From positions 115,733,908 to 115,797,907 of the forward strand of contig OX352763.1 of assembly GCA_947095585.1 (NCBI GenBank): 64,000 nucleotides of DNA. The letters run 5' to 3'. Source of the stretch: Nephrocerus scutellatus. Taxonomy: Eukaryota; Arthropoda; Insecta; Diptera; Pipunculidae. Position 1 is the first letter of the stretch. Every line of letters begins with the position of its first letter. The notes under the pieces were generated by a model, which did not search any database, was not told the DNA's origin, and worked only from the letters and a program-made list of their open reading frames with translations. Made by a program: the position numbers and the translations under genes. Positions 1-10,853 of the stretch are shown here, piece after piece.

Positions 1-720
1 AGAGATTCCCAATTTGGCTGCGTGGCTGCCTACTGTCAGTTCTATGCTTTGGCTTATCAAAGCCAGTTCGGCTTGGTGGCAGTGTCCGAATTAATCCGAA
101 TTAGTTAAGAATTGTTGCTTGTCGCAATAATGGCTTTGATTGCGGATTGGCCATCTACGCATATGCCGACCATGCCAGATATCGCGGTACTATGAGATAG
201 GGCCCTACATGCCCCCCTTATTGCTGAGATCTCCGCCTGGAAATGCTGGCAAAGTCGGGTGGCTTGTAGGACCCTGAAAGATTTAGATTTTCAGAGAAAA
301 CTCCAGCATCGACTCAATTTCTCATCTTGGATTCATTGGTGAATAGAGTTACATCAAAACCCCCCACAAACTTTTCTCTCCTTCCAACTTTCTCGAGTCG
401 GATACTCCACGGCAACGCTGAGGCTGAAGTATAGTTTAGAAGTACATTAAGTAGTCGGTTGAAGTAGTATATTACAGTGACCGTTTGGTTTGGTGACAAA
501 CCACCCAGATTCTCTGAGATGGAACGCGCTTAACATCGCAACATATTTAATAAATACGTCTGGAGGTAATAGAAATAGGATTGTGTTTAGAGCATCGGTG
601 GGGCAGGACCGTTGTGCTCCCGTTACGCCAACAGCTGCCGATCTTTGTATTTTACTAAGCTTGCTGGCATTGTACCTTTTGCTGATTGCCGGCCACCAGA
701 CCAGCGCTCCATAGGTGAGC
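1..720 (-). mobile_element. LINE fragment with RNase H domain (copy A), cut by window edge
   Basis: Reading the minus strand gives broken pieces of a non-LTR retrotransposon polyprotein. They include the RNase H segment with the residues FQAEISAIRGACRAL and GQSAIKAIIATSN. The nucleotide sequence matches the minus-strand copy at 48800-49790 (copy B), including the stretch near 540-640 with its run of ATTAAATAAATAC. Relative to copy B about 330 bp are missing between roughly positions 35 and 50, where flanks that lie far apart in copy B are joined directly. Frames are interrupted by stops, so this is a dead copy. The element continues beyond the left edge of the window. The clade is an RNase H-bearing LINE of the I/jockey group; I cannot be more exact. 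Confidence 0.65.
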
Positions 721-904
721 TATGTACAGCCACAGATTGTGTGTCATTTTTTTCGACGTTTTCTTTTGTCAACGGGTGACGTATTGCAAGAGAAAAAGAG
801 AAATTTGTAGCATATCTAGATTAACTCATATCTCTTCTGATATTGATTACTTTCCAAAAAGAGGCACGACAGTTGTTATTAGTTTTTTCTTTCCCTTTGA
901 AAAT

Positions 905-1180
905 CTGGGCACCGTTGCTCCAGTGGTTCGTTGGATTTCTGAGGGTTTATGGTTTGAATCCTAGAAACACCGAAAGTATACTTTACGGACCCACCTCTCG
1001 CGAATGTCTGACAAACGTCCGAGAGTAATAACTTTTGTCATGGAAAGCTTCTCAATTCGCCTTCGGATAAACTGTAGGTCCCTTCCATTTGTGTACAAAA
1101 CCATACCATGCACAACACGAATGGTCGTAAGAAGCTAGACCTCGGAACCCAACGGTCTGTCGCATCAAATATTATAATTA
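905..1180 (+). mobile_element. tRNA-derived SINE, copy 1
   Basis: About 275 bp share a head, body and tail with three other places: 11228-11525, 51548-51800 and, reversed, 57600-57905. The head has a pol III A-box-like segment (TTGCTCCAGTGG) and a B-box-like segment (GGTTTGAATCC), as expected for a tRNA-derived promoter. The shared body carries the words CTCTCGCGAATG, GAGAGTAATAACTT and GGAAAGCTTCTCAATTCGCC. It ends with ATTATAATTATTT, a degenerate (ATT)n tail. The tail implies mobilisation by a LINE with a simple-repeat 3' end, but the partner is not identified. Confidence 0.7.
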
Positions 1181-1189
1181 TTTGACAAT

Positions 1190-2480
1190 CTAATTGACAG
1201 TTCAGTTGTGTTACAAGGGTAATAATTTGGATGATAACTTTGTTATGGTAGGCTGGTGGACTGCCTTAGACAAAGCAATAAACCGCGACAAACTAGACAA
1301 AGTCCGAAGATCAGCTTGTCTATGTATGAGCACAGCTCTTCGCACCACCCCCTACGCTGCACTAGACATACTGTTCAACCTAACACCACTCGACATCTTC
1401 AGCAGACCAGTTGCTGCTAGCACGGTTATTCATCTCAACGCAACCTCCCAGTGGATAAGAAATAAATTCGGACCCTCCTCTGTTCTGAATTCATACAGAG
1501 CTCTTCCAGGAGGTATAGACTACATCTCTCCGCAACTACATTTCAACAACAACTTCCAGGTCACCGTGCCCTCCCGATCACTCTGGCTATCACGGAAGAT
1601 GAATCAATCAGTTTTTATACTGACTGGTTGAAAACTGATTATGGAATAGGCGTAGGTGTTTTCTCAAAAAGGCTAAATATAAGTCTCTCTTTCCGTCTTT
1701 CCTAACACTGCAGTATTTTTCAAGCAGAAATAAAATGGCGATTAAAGAAGTCCTGTCTTTGCTGAAGAGAAACGTCATATCCACTAAAGATATCCGCATG
1801 TTCTTGGATACTCAAGAAGCTTTTCCTATATCCAATCTCTACTAACTCTATTGTAGCCCTAGACTGCCGATCATCTCTTAGAGAGATGGCGGAACAGTTC
1901 AACGGGCGGGGCATATAAGGACGTTCTGGGGAACTGCAGGGCAGATGAACTCGCCAAAAATGGTACTAAGCTGCCCCTTCTACCTGAAAATGGTTCACTA
2001 GGCATACCGATTGCAACATGCAGTCATGTTAAAGCAGGATGCTACTGAGAAAACCAACTTTAGATGGACAAATTGTATAACCTGTGTAGCGACAAAACAG
2101 ATTTGGCCAAAGCTGGATCCGAAGTGTTTGATCTCTCTAAACATAGTGCACATAGGCGCTACGATAGGTATAATTACTGGGCACTGTCTTACAGGAAAGC
2201 ATGCAGCAAGGCTTAGTGTATTTTCCAATGACTTCTACAGAAGCTGCATGGATATGCACATGTACGCCTCTTTCTCTAAAGTGTAAGCTCCATTTGGGAG
2301 CCTTCTTTGACAGCGACCTTAACGATTTGTCAACCACTGATATCAAAAGTCTTCTACGCTTCATTCAAAGCTCCAACTGGTTCAGTGAGTAGTGCGAGAT
2401 AACCTTTCGATTCATGTGGCATCACGATGGAACATCAATTGGTCTAAGTGGGCCGGCTTCCTTCCGACAGCCACCCCACA
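1190..2480 (+). mobile_element. I/LOA-like LINE 3' portion (RT C-terminus + RNase H), decayed
   Basis: The longest open segment (1194-1631) reads WWTALDKAINRDKLDKVRR followed by ALRTTPYAALDILFNLTPLD, the conserved region just after reverse transcriptase in RNase H-bearing LINEs. A disrupted RNase H domain follows (1620-2000), then the C-terminal motif GHCLTGKHAARLSVFSNDF (about 2170-2240) and SLLRFIQSSNWFSE before the stop near 2392. The 3' UTR at 2410-2480 (GTGGCATCACGATGGAACAT, then a C-rich stretch) resembles the end of the copy at 58190-59515. Multiple frame changes show it is inactive. The endonuclease and most of RT are absent, consistent with the usual 5' truncation. Confidence 0.75.
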
Positions 2481-2759
2481 CTAACGTAGCCTAAGGAAAA
2501 CAGGCCAAAGGAGAAGCAGGATGTAGACTCAACGATAATGAAAATATAAATATCAGAAATGTTACTTCCAGGGGCGTATACGCAATATGTCTACATTCTA
2601 TATAAACGTTCCTTATATACACGTCGCTTCGGTCCATTCTTTCGTTTATTTATTCATCAGAAGTTGTACTTTAAAAACTAAAAGAATGTATTCCTTTGTA
2701 TCGGGGCAGTGAACTCCAAAAGAAAATAAAAAACTTACCCGCCAACCTAATACAGTTTT

Positions 2760-4745
2760 CAAAAAGTTCTCACAAAGTATATTAGCGGACTGACGCCTTG
2801 ACAGATGTTTCCAAAAGTTATGTCATAATGCACGGAACTCCGGATACCTGGCACACTCCGGCTTAAAGACGCCATACCACGGCAAGAGCCTCTTTCCTCC
2901 CTCAAAAAAACGAAACTTATGAATAGTTCTCTAAATATAAACCCACCATAAACGCACCAATCTCGGAAGCCATGGACCCCCAAGGCCTTACTTCCGAGAG
3001 TGAACATACACTAACAGACTATAACAGCACAGACGCGTCTAGCAACATTACCGTGGTATATGTCCCTGCACAAGGCTCCAGCGTGCCAAAATGCACGGAC
3101 AATGTGTCCACATCCACTACGCCAGACATAAGGGACGGACTCACGAGCTTAGATCTTGACAGTAGGAAAAAAAGAGTTGTGCCGTAAGGAAACGGTTAAA
3201 TTTCCTTAAAATGACGGGACTCTTCCACGACGAGGCACTAGCCCAGTGCTAGACAAAAATTAAAGACAGGACGGTCACAACAACAATAAAACGAGTTCAT
3301 TCAAACGACTCCAGTCCTAAAAACCCGCCAAAAATGGACAGGCAGCCTACACCACCCTCAAAGTAGCATAAAAAAAACAACGAACGTATCAAAAACTGGT
3401 TCAGGGGAAGAAGAGGCAGCAGACGGATCGCATAAAGCGCCACGCTCAGTGACATCACGAAGGCTATCAGGTTGACAATCACCGATTAAGACTTCGCTGA
3501 TGTCAAACTGAAGGCGACGCAACTGGCAGCGATCCAAGATAAAATCATGGACGCGGTGGCGGAACTTCCCATCGATGGCATTAGCCCTAATTTTCTGGAT
3601 TGCAGAGCTAGAAATGGGTGGCTATCGGTCAACTGTGCGGATGATGACACGGCAGTATGGTTAACCAGGTTGGTGGTTCCCAACCTAAAACCATGGGAAA
3701 ATGCCAGTTTAAAAATCGTCGGGGAGGACGAAATTCCTCGCCATCAGATCTTTTCGTACTGCAGGAATGAGAACAACGCGAAGATCAGCAGGCGCTTAAT
3801 AGTACAGAACAAGGAACTACGTAACGCAAGATTGGAAAATTCTATAACGCAGCGACCATCTGCAGTTATCCGTCTCGGCCTCATAAAAAATAGCGGAGAA
3901 CCTCAAGGGATCAAATTTTAAAATCAACGGCCTTTTCTGGTCTGCCTTCTTCAGGCTCAAAAAAGAAAAAGATAGATGTAGAACAGAGGTAGCGAAAGCT
4001 CGAACCAACAATGAGACCAAACCAGGACAACCCACCCACCTTTGGTACTAATAAAAAAAGCCGATGACAGAACGCGGAAACCTGGTCACTTAAGTCGCAG
4101 TGTCGACAAAAAGAAGTCCAGAAAACACGGCTTAGTGGCGGTAAGTCCAACAAAGCCCCCCGCAAACACGGACCAACAAAATCACTCTAATGTGGTCTCC
4201 CGGACACTCAGGCATATCAAGATACGAGGCCGCAGATCCCTGTGCAAGAAAAGGAGCCTTCACTGGCCCCGAGCTCGGTATTGCCTATTCCAACAGCCCT
4301 ATCAAAAACAGAGTGAAAGAATGGGAAACACTGCTATAAAAGCCATCCCAAAAAGCTTCTATAATACAACATTAGTCATATGGACAGGGCCCTCAAACTG
4401 GACCGCGATACACTTAGAACCCTAGTCTGGTGCTTGATAGGACATGGTCCATTCCATGGCCATCGCTTGATCCCAATCGGATCGCTGCCGATTTTCTAAC
4501 GAGGCAAAGGAGACACCAGGGCACATACTTTTCATATGTGCAGCCCCCACCTGAAAAATAATAAAACATTTCAAGGCTCATACAGTTATCTGGCCAAATG
4601 CCAAACCAATCGAATTGGCAGATGTGGTGGCGTTTACAAAGGAACTGAGCAATAACATAATGTGGTCAAACAAAAAATAGACCTCAAGGTCCCAGTGCGC
4701 AAGGCATTACAGCCCTACCAATAATAATAATAATAATATGTTATA
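2760..4745 (+). mobile_element. I-like LINE with gag-like ORF1 and (TAA)n tail, decayed
   Basis: A start codon in good context (AAGCCATGG at about 2967-2975) opens a Ser/Thr-rich ORF1 that breaks at 3187. A second open stretch at 3547-3921 carries GWLSVNCADDDTAVWLTRLV and LKPWENASLKIVGEDEIP, which resembles the DUF4780-type domain found in insect retroelement ORFs. NGLFWSAFFRLKKE follows in another frame near 3930-3975. Near 4410-4440 the reading TLRTLVWCLIGHGPFHGHRL resembles the post-RNase H region of I-type LINEs. The copy ends in seven TAA-type units (4720-4740), the tail expected of I-factor relatives. RT is missing, so this is an internally deleted, frameshifted relic. The DUF4780 assignment is from memory of the family and is of medium certainty. 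Confidence 0.6.
4719..4742 (+). repeat. (AAT)n/(TAA)n simple repeat tail
   Basis: A short run of AAT/TAA units sits directly at the 3' end of the preceding LINE relic. I-clade LINEs typically end in TAA repeats rather than poly(A), so I read this as the element's tail. Confidence 0.7.
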
Positions 4746-5558
4746 ATACAGATATGATGAGATGTTGATTGTCGGTAATTATTATTAGAGACTATCTTAT
4801 AGTTCGCTCTTTACACTAAGAACTTGATAGCAGATGTAAAAATTTTGAAACAAATCCCAAAAGACGTTAGTTACATTGTGTGTCTATTGTTCCGTCGAGT
4901 TCTTCGTAATTTGTTCATTGAGGATTAACTAAAGGAGATTATGTGTTAACGACATTGAATACAGCGACCATTGTATTGGGGTTGGAGGCCAAACAAGTTG
5001 ATGAAGGGTAATTATTATGTATCACCAAAGTGATACCCCATACCCATTGATTGCGTACATCGAGCAGGCGGAAAGTTCAAAAGCTGCTTTCTGACACTTT
5101 GGTGGCTTCCTCCTCGCGCTTCGATCAATTGTTTAAAATCTCACAAATCGTATTGTGTTTGCGATGGCGAAAATCGACTTCACCTCCAACAGAGGACACT
5201 CTGTAATGGGATTATCAATTTGTGAATGTACGCAGTTTGTTTTTAAAATTGAATTACCTGAACGAGGACAGACGGCGTTCCCGTCCAAAATCAATTTTCA
5301 ATATGTCCATCACGTCTGTTACGCGTTAACCGGCTTTGTATAAGGTCAGTATGGAAGGACAGCTGAAATTTCTTAAAGTTTGTCTTAATATATTTTTGCA
5401 AATGTAACTACCGCTGGCTATAATGCCAAGAAAGTTAAAGCGTAGGGGGTTTTCGTAATCAAATCGAAGCTGTGGCTGTGGATGCCATTTTTTAAACGAT
5501 CACAAGCATAATCCAAGAAGGAATAGGACATCCCTTCCATTCAAACCGAGGAAGAATT
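4746..5558. other. Non-coding, no recognisable feature
   Basis: AT-rich sequence with only a short chance-like open frame (5155-5343). I see no splice-compatible conserved exon and no match to the repeats elsewhere in the window. Confidence 0.5.
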
Positions 5559-5559
5559 A

Positions 5560-6796
5560 AGCTGCGTAGTGGCTTCTAGGAACCAAGAGGTATGCTTTCG
5601 GTTATATAAAGAAAACCCCACTGTGGAAAACCGAACCAAATTTAGACGAGTCAGAAATGATTGTAATGCCTACCTTAGACGAGCCAAATTCGACTATGAC
5701 CAGAAATTGAGACAAAAACTACTTCAATGTCCCAAAGGAAGTAACAATTTTTGGTCATTCGTGAAACGAATTTAAAATACTGCCTCGTCTTTAATTCCAA
5801 CGCTCATTCACAATGACATTCCAACTGTCAGCTCTAAAGACAAGGCCAATCTGCTTGCTTCACATTTCACAGCCAGGTGAACGCTACCAGATTGCGCGTT
5901 GTCGCCGCCTGTTCCTTCAAGAGTCGAAACCTCTATGGTATTAATCTACTTGCGTACTCATCAAGTAGCTAGAGTATTAAATGATCTCAATATTCATAAA
6001 TTGCTGGGACTGATGGTATTCCTGGTATATTTTTGAAGAGATGTTCTTCAACGTTGGCATTGCCATTGCACATTGCACGTATTCTTCTGGAGTCGTCCCA
6101 AGGAATTGGAAAACAGCCTTTATCCTAAAAAAAGGCCCAACCGTCATCTCTTTCCTCGTACCGACCAATTGCGCTAACATCCATACTTTCCGAGGTCATG
6201 GAAACGCCTATCAATCGTAAGCTTATGCAATACCTTGAATCCTTAGTGACCAGCAGTGCGGTTTTCGAAGGCAACGTTCTACAGGTGACCTGATGGCTTA
6301 TCTCACTCAAAAGTTTATGCAATCTATTCACAAATTTAGTGAAAGCAAAGTTGTTGCACTCGATATTTCCAAGGCAATTGGCAGAGTCTGACATCAAGCT
6401 CTTTTTCTTTCAAATCCAGTGTTCACCGCATAAACGTCGGTGTTCCTCAAGGCTCTGTTTTGTCTCCGACACTCTTTCTCATTTTCATTAATGATCTCCT
6501 ATTCGCTACTTCTGCGAAACTAAAATCGTGATAAAACTTATTGGTGACGTAAATATCGCGAAAACAATCGAATCGCTTGAACATTGTAGGAATGTTTACT
6601 GCTTGCCACTGTTTTATAAGCGGTGTTCGAAAGAAATATCCAAATGCATCCCGTCCATCCTTCAACGCAACCGCAGCCGCCTCAACACAAGCCCACATGT
6701 CTACCATTAGGCATATCTTTAGAGGTACTAACCAATTCAGATATTCCTTCTTTAGCCAGACAATAGTTATGTGGAATGAACTGCCCGATCCCAGTT
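5560..6796 (+). mobile_element. Jockey/CR1-like LINE relic, RT pieces
   Basis: Plus-strand pieces follow the order of a LINE ORF2. NRTKFRRVRNDCNAYLRRAK and NNFWSFVKRI (5569-5775) are the pre-RT region. AGTDGIPGIFLKRCSS (about 6000-6055) is the early RT motif. SYRPIALTSILSEVMETPIN-type sequence (about 6155-6220) is the next RT motif. GVPQGSVLSPTLFLIFINDL (about 6440-6500) is the RT motif before the catalytic YADD box. A C-terminal FFSQTIVMWNELPDPSFKT lies at about 6750-6805. YADD itself and much of the palm are deleted between about 6510 and 6580, and several stops are present. Related pieces occur at 48345-48790. Confidence 0.7.
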
Positions 6797-8110
6797 TTAA
6801 AACCTGGCAAGCCCGCCCGCGAAGTATCGTCCTATAGACCAATTTCGCTGCTTTCTCTTATAGCCAAAATATATATATAGCCCCAGTCTTCATCATCATT
6901 TGAGTCTCGCCACCCACCTAGACGGCTTTAGAAAACATCGCAGCACTACAACTGCTTTAACGGAGCTGACGACTCACATTGCGGACGGTCTATACTACCG
7001 TCGTTCGCACTGGCATTTTTCCCTCGTGGTATTCGATTTTTCCAAGGCTTTCGACACAGTTGAACACTCCATCCTCCTACGGGACATAATGAGTTACACT
7101 CTCCCCGTTCTGTCTGCTTATATAAATGGCAGGAGCGCATTTTCATAAATACCCGCTCAAAGCATCGGAAACTTAAGATGGGAGTCCCAAATGGGGGGCT
7201 TCTCTCTACCATCTTATTGAACCTCTATGTTTCGATGCTCCCAACTCCACCACTGGCATTAAGTTTAATACTTACGCCGATTGCTCGGGTGCTGCCTCCG
7301 GTGCAGATTTAAACGAAGTCACTAATAGGATAAACTCCTACCTGACAGAGTTCTTTAATAAAGGAAACTCCACCTCGCCTCCCAAAAGTCATCTGCTACG
7401 CTGTTCACCTCTTGGAACAAAGAAGTCAGGCTATAACTTAACATTCGTAGTAACAACGAAACCATCCCCATAGTTTTTGGGAGTCGACAACATCCTTACC
7501 TTCTGTAGGCACGCAAAAAATATTTGCAGTAAAGTGAGCAGTGGTAATAGGGTTCTAAGAGTCCTAGCCGGAACCGGGTAAGGACAAAGAAGTCCTTGTG
7601 ACGACGTACAAAAGCTTTTGGCCGTTCAATTATTAACCACGGCGCCACCATCTGGACGTCATTTTTAAGGGACACACAATGGAATAATATCCAGTAGATA
7701 AAATACAGCCATTCGCATCGCAACTATGTGCCAATCTATAACTAACCCCGATCATCTTTATGACAAAACATCCATGCTCTCCGTCAGGCAACACAATGAA
7801 ATGTTGTCAAAACAGTTCTTGTTAGCCTGCCACAACCCAGCACACCAATTTCACGACATCACTGTCAGTCAGATGCCTCCACTGCTGCATACGTCGACAT
7901 CGAACGTACAGAGACTGCATAAACCCAGTCATACCGGCCACCCGAAGGACTACAACTGTCTGTTAGCCTGCCACAACCCAGCACACCAATTTCACGACAT
8001 CACTGTCAGTGAGATGCCTCCACTGCTGCATACGTCGACATCAGAACGTACAGAGACTGCATAAACCCAGTCATACCGGCCACCTGGAAGACTACAACTG
8101 TCCGTTCATC
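6797..8110 (+). mobile_element. Second jockey-like LINE relic, RT thumb and C-terminus
   Basis: A different LINE is fused to the previous one near 6797. It begins with the RT motif AREVSSYRPISLLSLIAKI, then GFRKHRSTTTALTELTTHIA and VVFDFSKAFDTVEHSILLRD (first RT catalytic Asp; about 6925-7085). Degraded sequence follows for the palm and for SSATLFTSWNKEVRLLNIR (about 7385-7445), then a C-terminal EMLSKQFLLACHNPAHQFHD. Stops and frameshifts are frequent. The C-terminal coding part has been duplicated in frame (141 bp, see 7821-8102). Confidence 0.7.
7821..8102 (+). repeat. 141-bp direct tandem duplication inside LINE ORF
   Basis: The segment beginning GTTAGCCTGCCACAACCC at 7821 recurs at 7962. 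The two copies are nearly identical apart from a few substitutions and a one-base indel near 8041. The spacing of 141 bp is a multiple of three, so the reading frame continues from the first copy into the second until the indel. Confidence 0.9.
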
Positions 8111-8267
8111 CTCTAATAGTATACACTATGATACAGACTCTGCAGCATGTAAGGTTAATATGGTCCTTGGTACACCCCCCAATCCCATAAATAGTAGTGA
8201 AAAGTTCCTGCCCAGGGAAACCCAGACAACCCCGGCACAACTTCAGTCGGGTTGGTGTCATATACTT

Positions 8268-8456
8268 GCGAGGCTCGATCACTTCCAAATTATAACAGAA
8301 AGTGTGGTCATCGATTTTACACATGTGTACAAAATTTGAATAAAATCAGGCTTTAGGAAATGGGTTAGAAATTGATGACAAGATTCCAGCAGCCAGCCAG
8401 CCACCGAAACACAGACAGACAACCGGACACGCGAAGTTAATAGAAATAGATCCATG
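8268..8456 (+). repeat. Dispersed repeat family 'GAAGTTAAT', copy 1
   Basis: It contains the ordered words AACAGAAAGTGTGGTCATC, ACACATGTGTACAAAATTTG, AATAAAATCAGGCTTTAGG, GGGTTAGAAATTGATGACAA, a CAGC/GACA-rich spacer and GGACACGCGAAGTTAAT. The same order occurs at 28826, 56187, 56591, 56795 and 63607, always on the plus strand. I see no coding capacity. The class is unknown (non-autonomous element or retroelement 3' end). Confidence 0.8.
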
Positions 8457-9620
8457 GTGCATGATGCATACTTCAATTATTGAGAAAGAAGAACATAACA
8501 TATAACTTTCCACACCTGCTTCACGTTTCACCGGGTTGAATTGTTTGCAGTGTAGAATATATTGGCCATACAACTGACGGTTAGCTATCCTCTTATATAT
8601 AAATTAACTTTATAGTTCGGTTTAAAGAAATTGCCATTTTTAGCAAAGGCTTTGGTTGCCAGTCGTGTCCATTTACTTATAAACTGTAAGTTACATAATT
8701 ATACGTACCTACCAACTTGACTTCCTGTCCAAAGTCCGTAGAACAATTTGAAAAATGTTCTATAGTCCATGTTTCTCTGAATGCCCTATTCACTAACGAT
8801 AGTAACAGCTTTTCTTAGCAGAATATCACAAACACACCAGTATTTCGGAACATTTTGAAAGAAAAACTTTAAGGCTCGTTCAACAACTACCGAACACACT
8901 GAACAACATCAACCGTCTGCGCAGCAAGTGCAAGGACAAATATTTTCTATTTTCTGCCCCCCTCCAATATTTATTTATTAAATAAAGCCTTTCTTTACAA
9001 TACAAACTGCTACATATTCTAGCTTAAATCTTATGGCTGCTAAATTAGGCACTGCGGATTTTTTTCCGCTCGCGATAGATGCACTCTTGCTGAACTAAAG
9101 AAATAATAAAAAAGAAAAGAATCCATGATTTATTGATTAGAATAATATTACAATTTTTACTCACTATACGGATCGAAGCGAATTAATTCAACTTTATCGG
9201 CTAATCGTTCGCGGAACACATTAAATTGGTGCCCACTGACAACACTCTCGACAAGCACCATTACGCGTCTATGGAACGAAGGAAAAAAGAATTTGAACAA
9301 AATTCATAGCGAATATGTAATTGAAAAGTTGTTTACTCACTTGCTCTTGACCTTTTTAAGCAAAACATTTGTTAGAAACATTTTTTCAACTTTTATGCAT
9401 AAATATTCAAAAGAAACTTTTAAAATTCGAAATTACACAAATTCAATGGGCATAAATGTGCCACTGACAGTTCTTTTGCAGTTTGCAAAAATGACAACCG
9501 ATTTGTCTTCTGTCAAACCGTGCATAATGGCAATTTTTATTACCCCAATAAGAAAGTTGTAGAGCGTGACCCACAGGCATGAGAATGAAAGTCATGCCAA
9601 CGAACGTTGTGGCTACACTT
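8457..9620. other. Non-coding, AT-rich, no recognisable feature
   Basis: It holds only short chance frames, for example 9293-9562. There is no match to protein families that I recognise and no clear repeat shared with the rest of the window. Confidence 0.5.
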
Positions 9621-9623
9621 AGC

Positions 9624-9842
9624 TGATGACTTTCGGTGGATTTTCGGTAGAATCAAGGTCTCTCTTTTCAACAGAACGCTTATGCTTTCGCCGAGTCATC
9701 TTTTGTAGATGACTTTCGGTTGATTTTCGGTAGAATCAAAGTCTCTCTTTTCAACAGAACGTACAGAACGTTCATGCTTTTGCCGAGTCATCTTTTTTGT
9801 AGATGGTTTTTAGGTGGATTTTCGGTAGAATCTCTTTTCAAC
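9624..9842. repeat. Minisatellite, 83-94 bp period, about 2.5 copies
   Basis: The unit starts GATGACTTTCGGTGGATTTT and contains CGGTAGAATCAAGGTCTCTC and GCCGAGTCATCTTTTGTAGA. Units begin near 9625, 9708 and 9802. The second is longer because of an inserted GAACGTACA-type direct duplication. The third is truncated after TAGAATCTCTTTTCAACT. Confidence 0.85.
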
Positions 9843-9922
9843 TCAATTAGCACCTACCTATTCGTTAGATGTGACTTTCATTCCCATGTTTTTTATGTCG
9901 GAGTAATCCGATAAATTCAATA

Positions 9923-9985
9923 ATTTTTTCTCTGATCAGATTAAAAAAAATCTGCGTTTTTTTTAATACCAGAGAAAAAAAAATT
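9923..9985. repeat. AT-rich inverted repeat / nested hairpin upstream of mariner relic
   Basis: ATTTTTTCTCTG on the left pairs with CAGAGAAAAAA on the right across about 35 nt. Inside the loop a second palindrome, CAGATT-N6-AATCTG, could form its own stem. It lies just before the transposase-like coding region and might be what remains of the left end of that element, although it does not match the visible right terminus. Confidence 0.6.
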
Positions 9986-10022
9986 TCCCACCTAAATGCT
10001 CAGTATTGTTTGGCAAATCATT

Positions 10023-10851
10023 ATGAATAGGTTAACTCCAGAACAACGTTTTCAAATCGTGGAAATTTATTTTCAAAATCAGTGTTCAATTAAAAATGTT
10101 TATAGAGCACTTCGTGAATTTTATGGTGCACATAATCGTCCGTCATTTTTTGTTAAATGGATACGTCAACAAACAAAATTGTCGCATTTGGAGCAAAGAT
10201 AATCCACACGCCGTTCAAGAATTACCAATGCATCCTGATAAATGTACTGTTTGGTGCGGTCTATGGGCTGGTGGGATCATCGGTCCATATTTCTTTAAAA
10301 ATGAGGAAGGACGACGCGTTACCGTGAATGGAAATCGATACAGAACCATGTTAAATGAGTTTTTGTTGTCAAATCTTGAAGATATGGATATGGATGAAAT
10401 GTGGTTTCAACAAGATGGTGCCACTTGCCATACAGCACGTGAAACAATCGACTTATTGAAAGAAACTTTCAACGACAACATTATTTCGAGAAATGGTCCG
10501 GTGAATTGGCCTCCGCGTTCGTGCGATTTGACGCCACTCGATTACTTTTTGTGGGGATACGTGAAGTCATTGGTTTATGTGGATAAACCTCAATCGATTG
10601 ACGCTTTGGAAACCAATATTCAACGTGTCATTGCTGACATACGCCCTCAAATGCTTGAAAAAGTGCTGGAAAATTGGACCTCCAGAATGACATTTGTGAA
10701 AAATAGTCGTGGTAGCCATATGCCAGAAATTGTGTTTAAATGTTAAATGCCAAAAAATTATCTACCAAATAAAAAAAAATTTTGGTCATTTCATAATTTT
10801 ATATGTGTTTTATTCAAAAAAAAAATCGGCAACCTCTTAAAAAAACACCCG
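10023..10851 (+). mobile_element. DD41D mariner-like element with internal deletion
   Basis: The N-terminal helix-turn-helix part opens at 10023 (MNRLTPEQRFQIVEIYFQNQ). After about 40 codons the frame shifts straight into the late catalytic domain, starting at NGYVNKQNCRIW and running to 10746. The catalytic residues still visible are D in FQQDGATCH and D in CDLTPLDYFLWG. They have 41 residues between them, the spacing of the DD41D (rosa-type) group of IS630/Tc1/mariner transposases. The first catalytic Asp (the DEAHF motif) and about 110-120 flanking residues are deleted, with the breakpoint near 10142-10152. A right terminal sequence is present at 10831-10851; no matching left terminus is visible. 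It cannot encode an active transposase. Confidence 0.85.
10831..10851 (-). repeat. Right terminal sequence of mariner relic
   Basis: Read on the minus strand this is CGGGTGTTTTTTTAAGAGG followed by TTGCCG, a typical outer end for this transposon group. It is adjacent to TA-containing sequence (GTTATTAG). The expected inverted partner is not found between 8500 and 10020. Confidence 0.6.
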
Positions 10852-10853
10852 TT

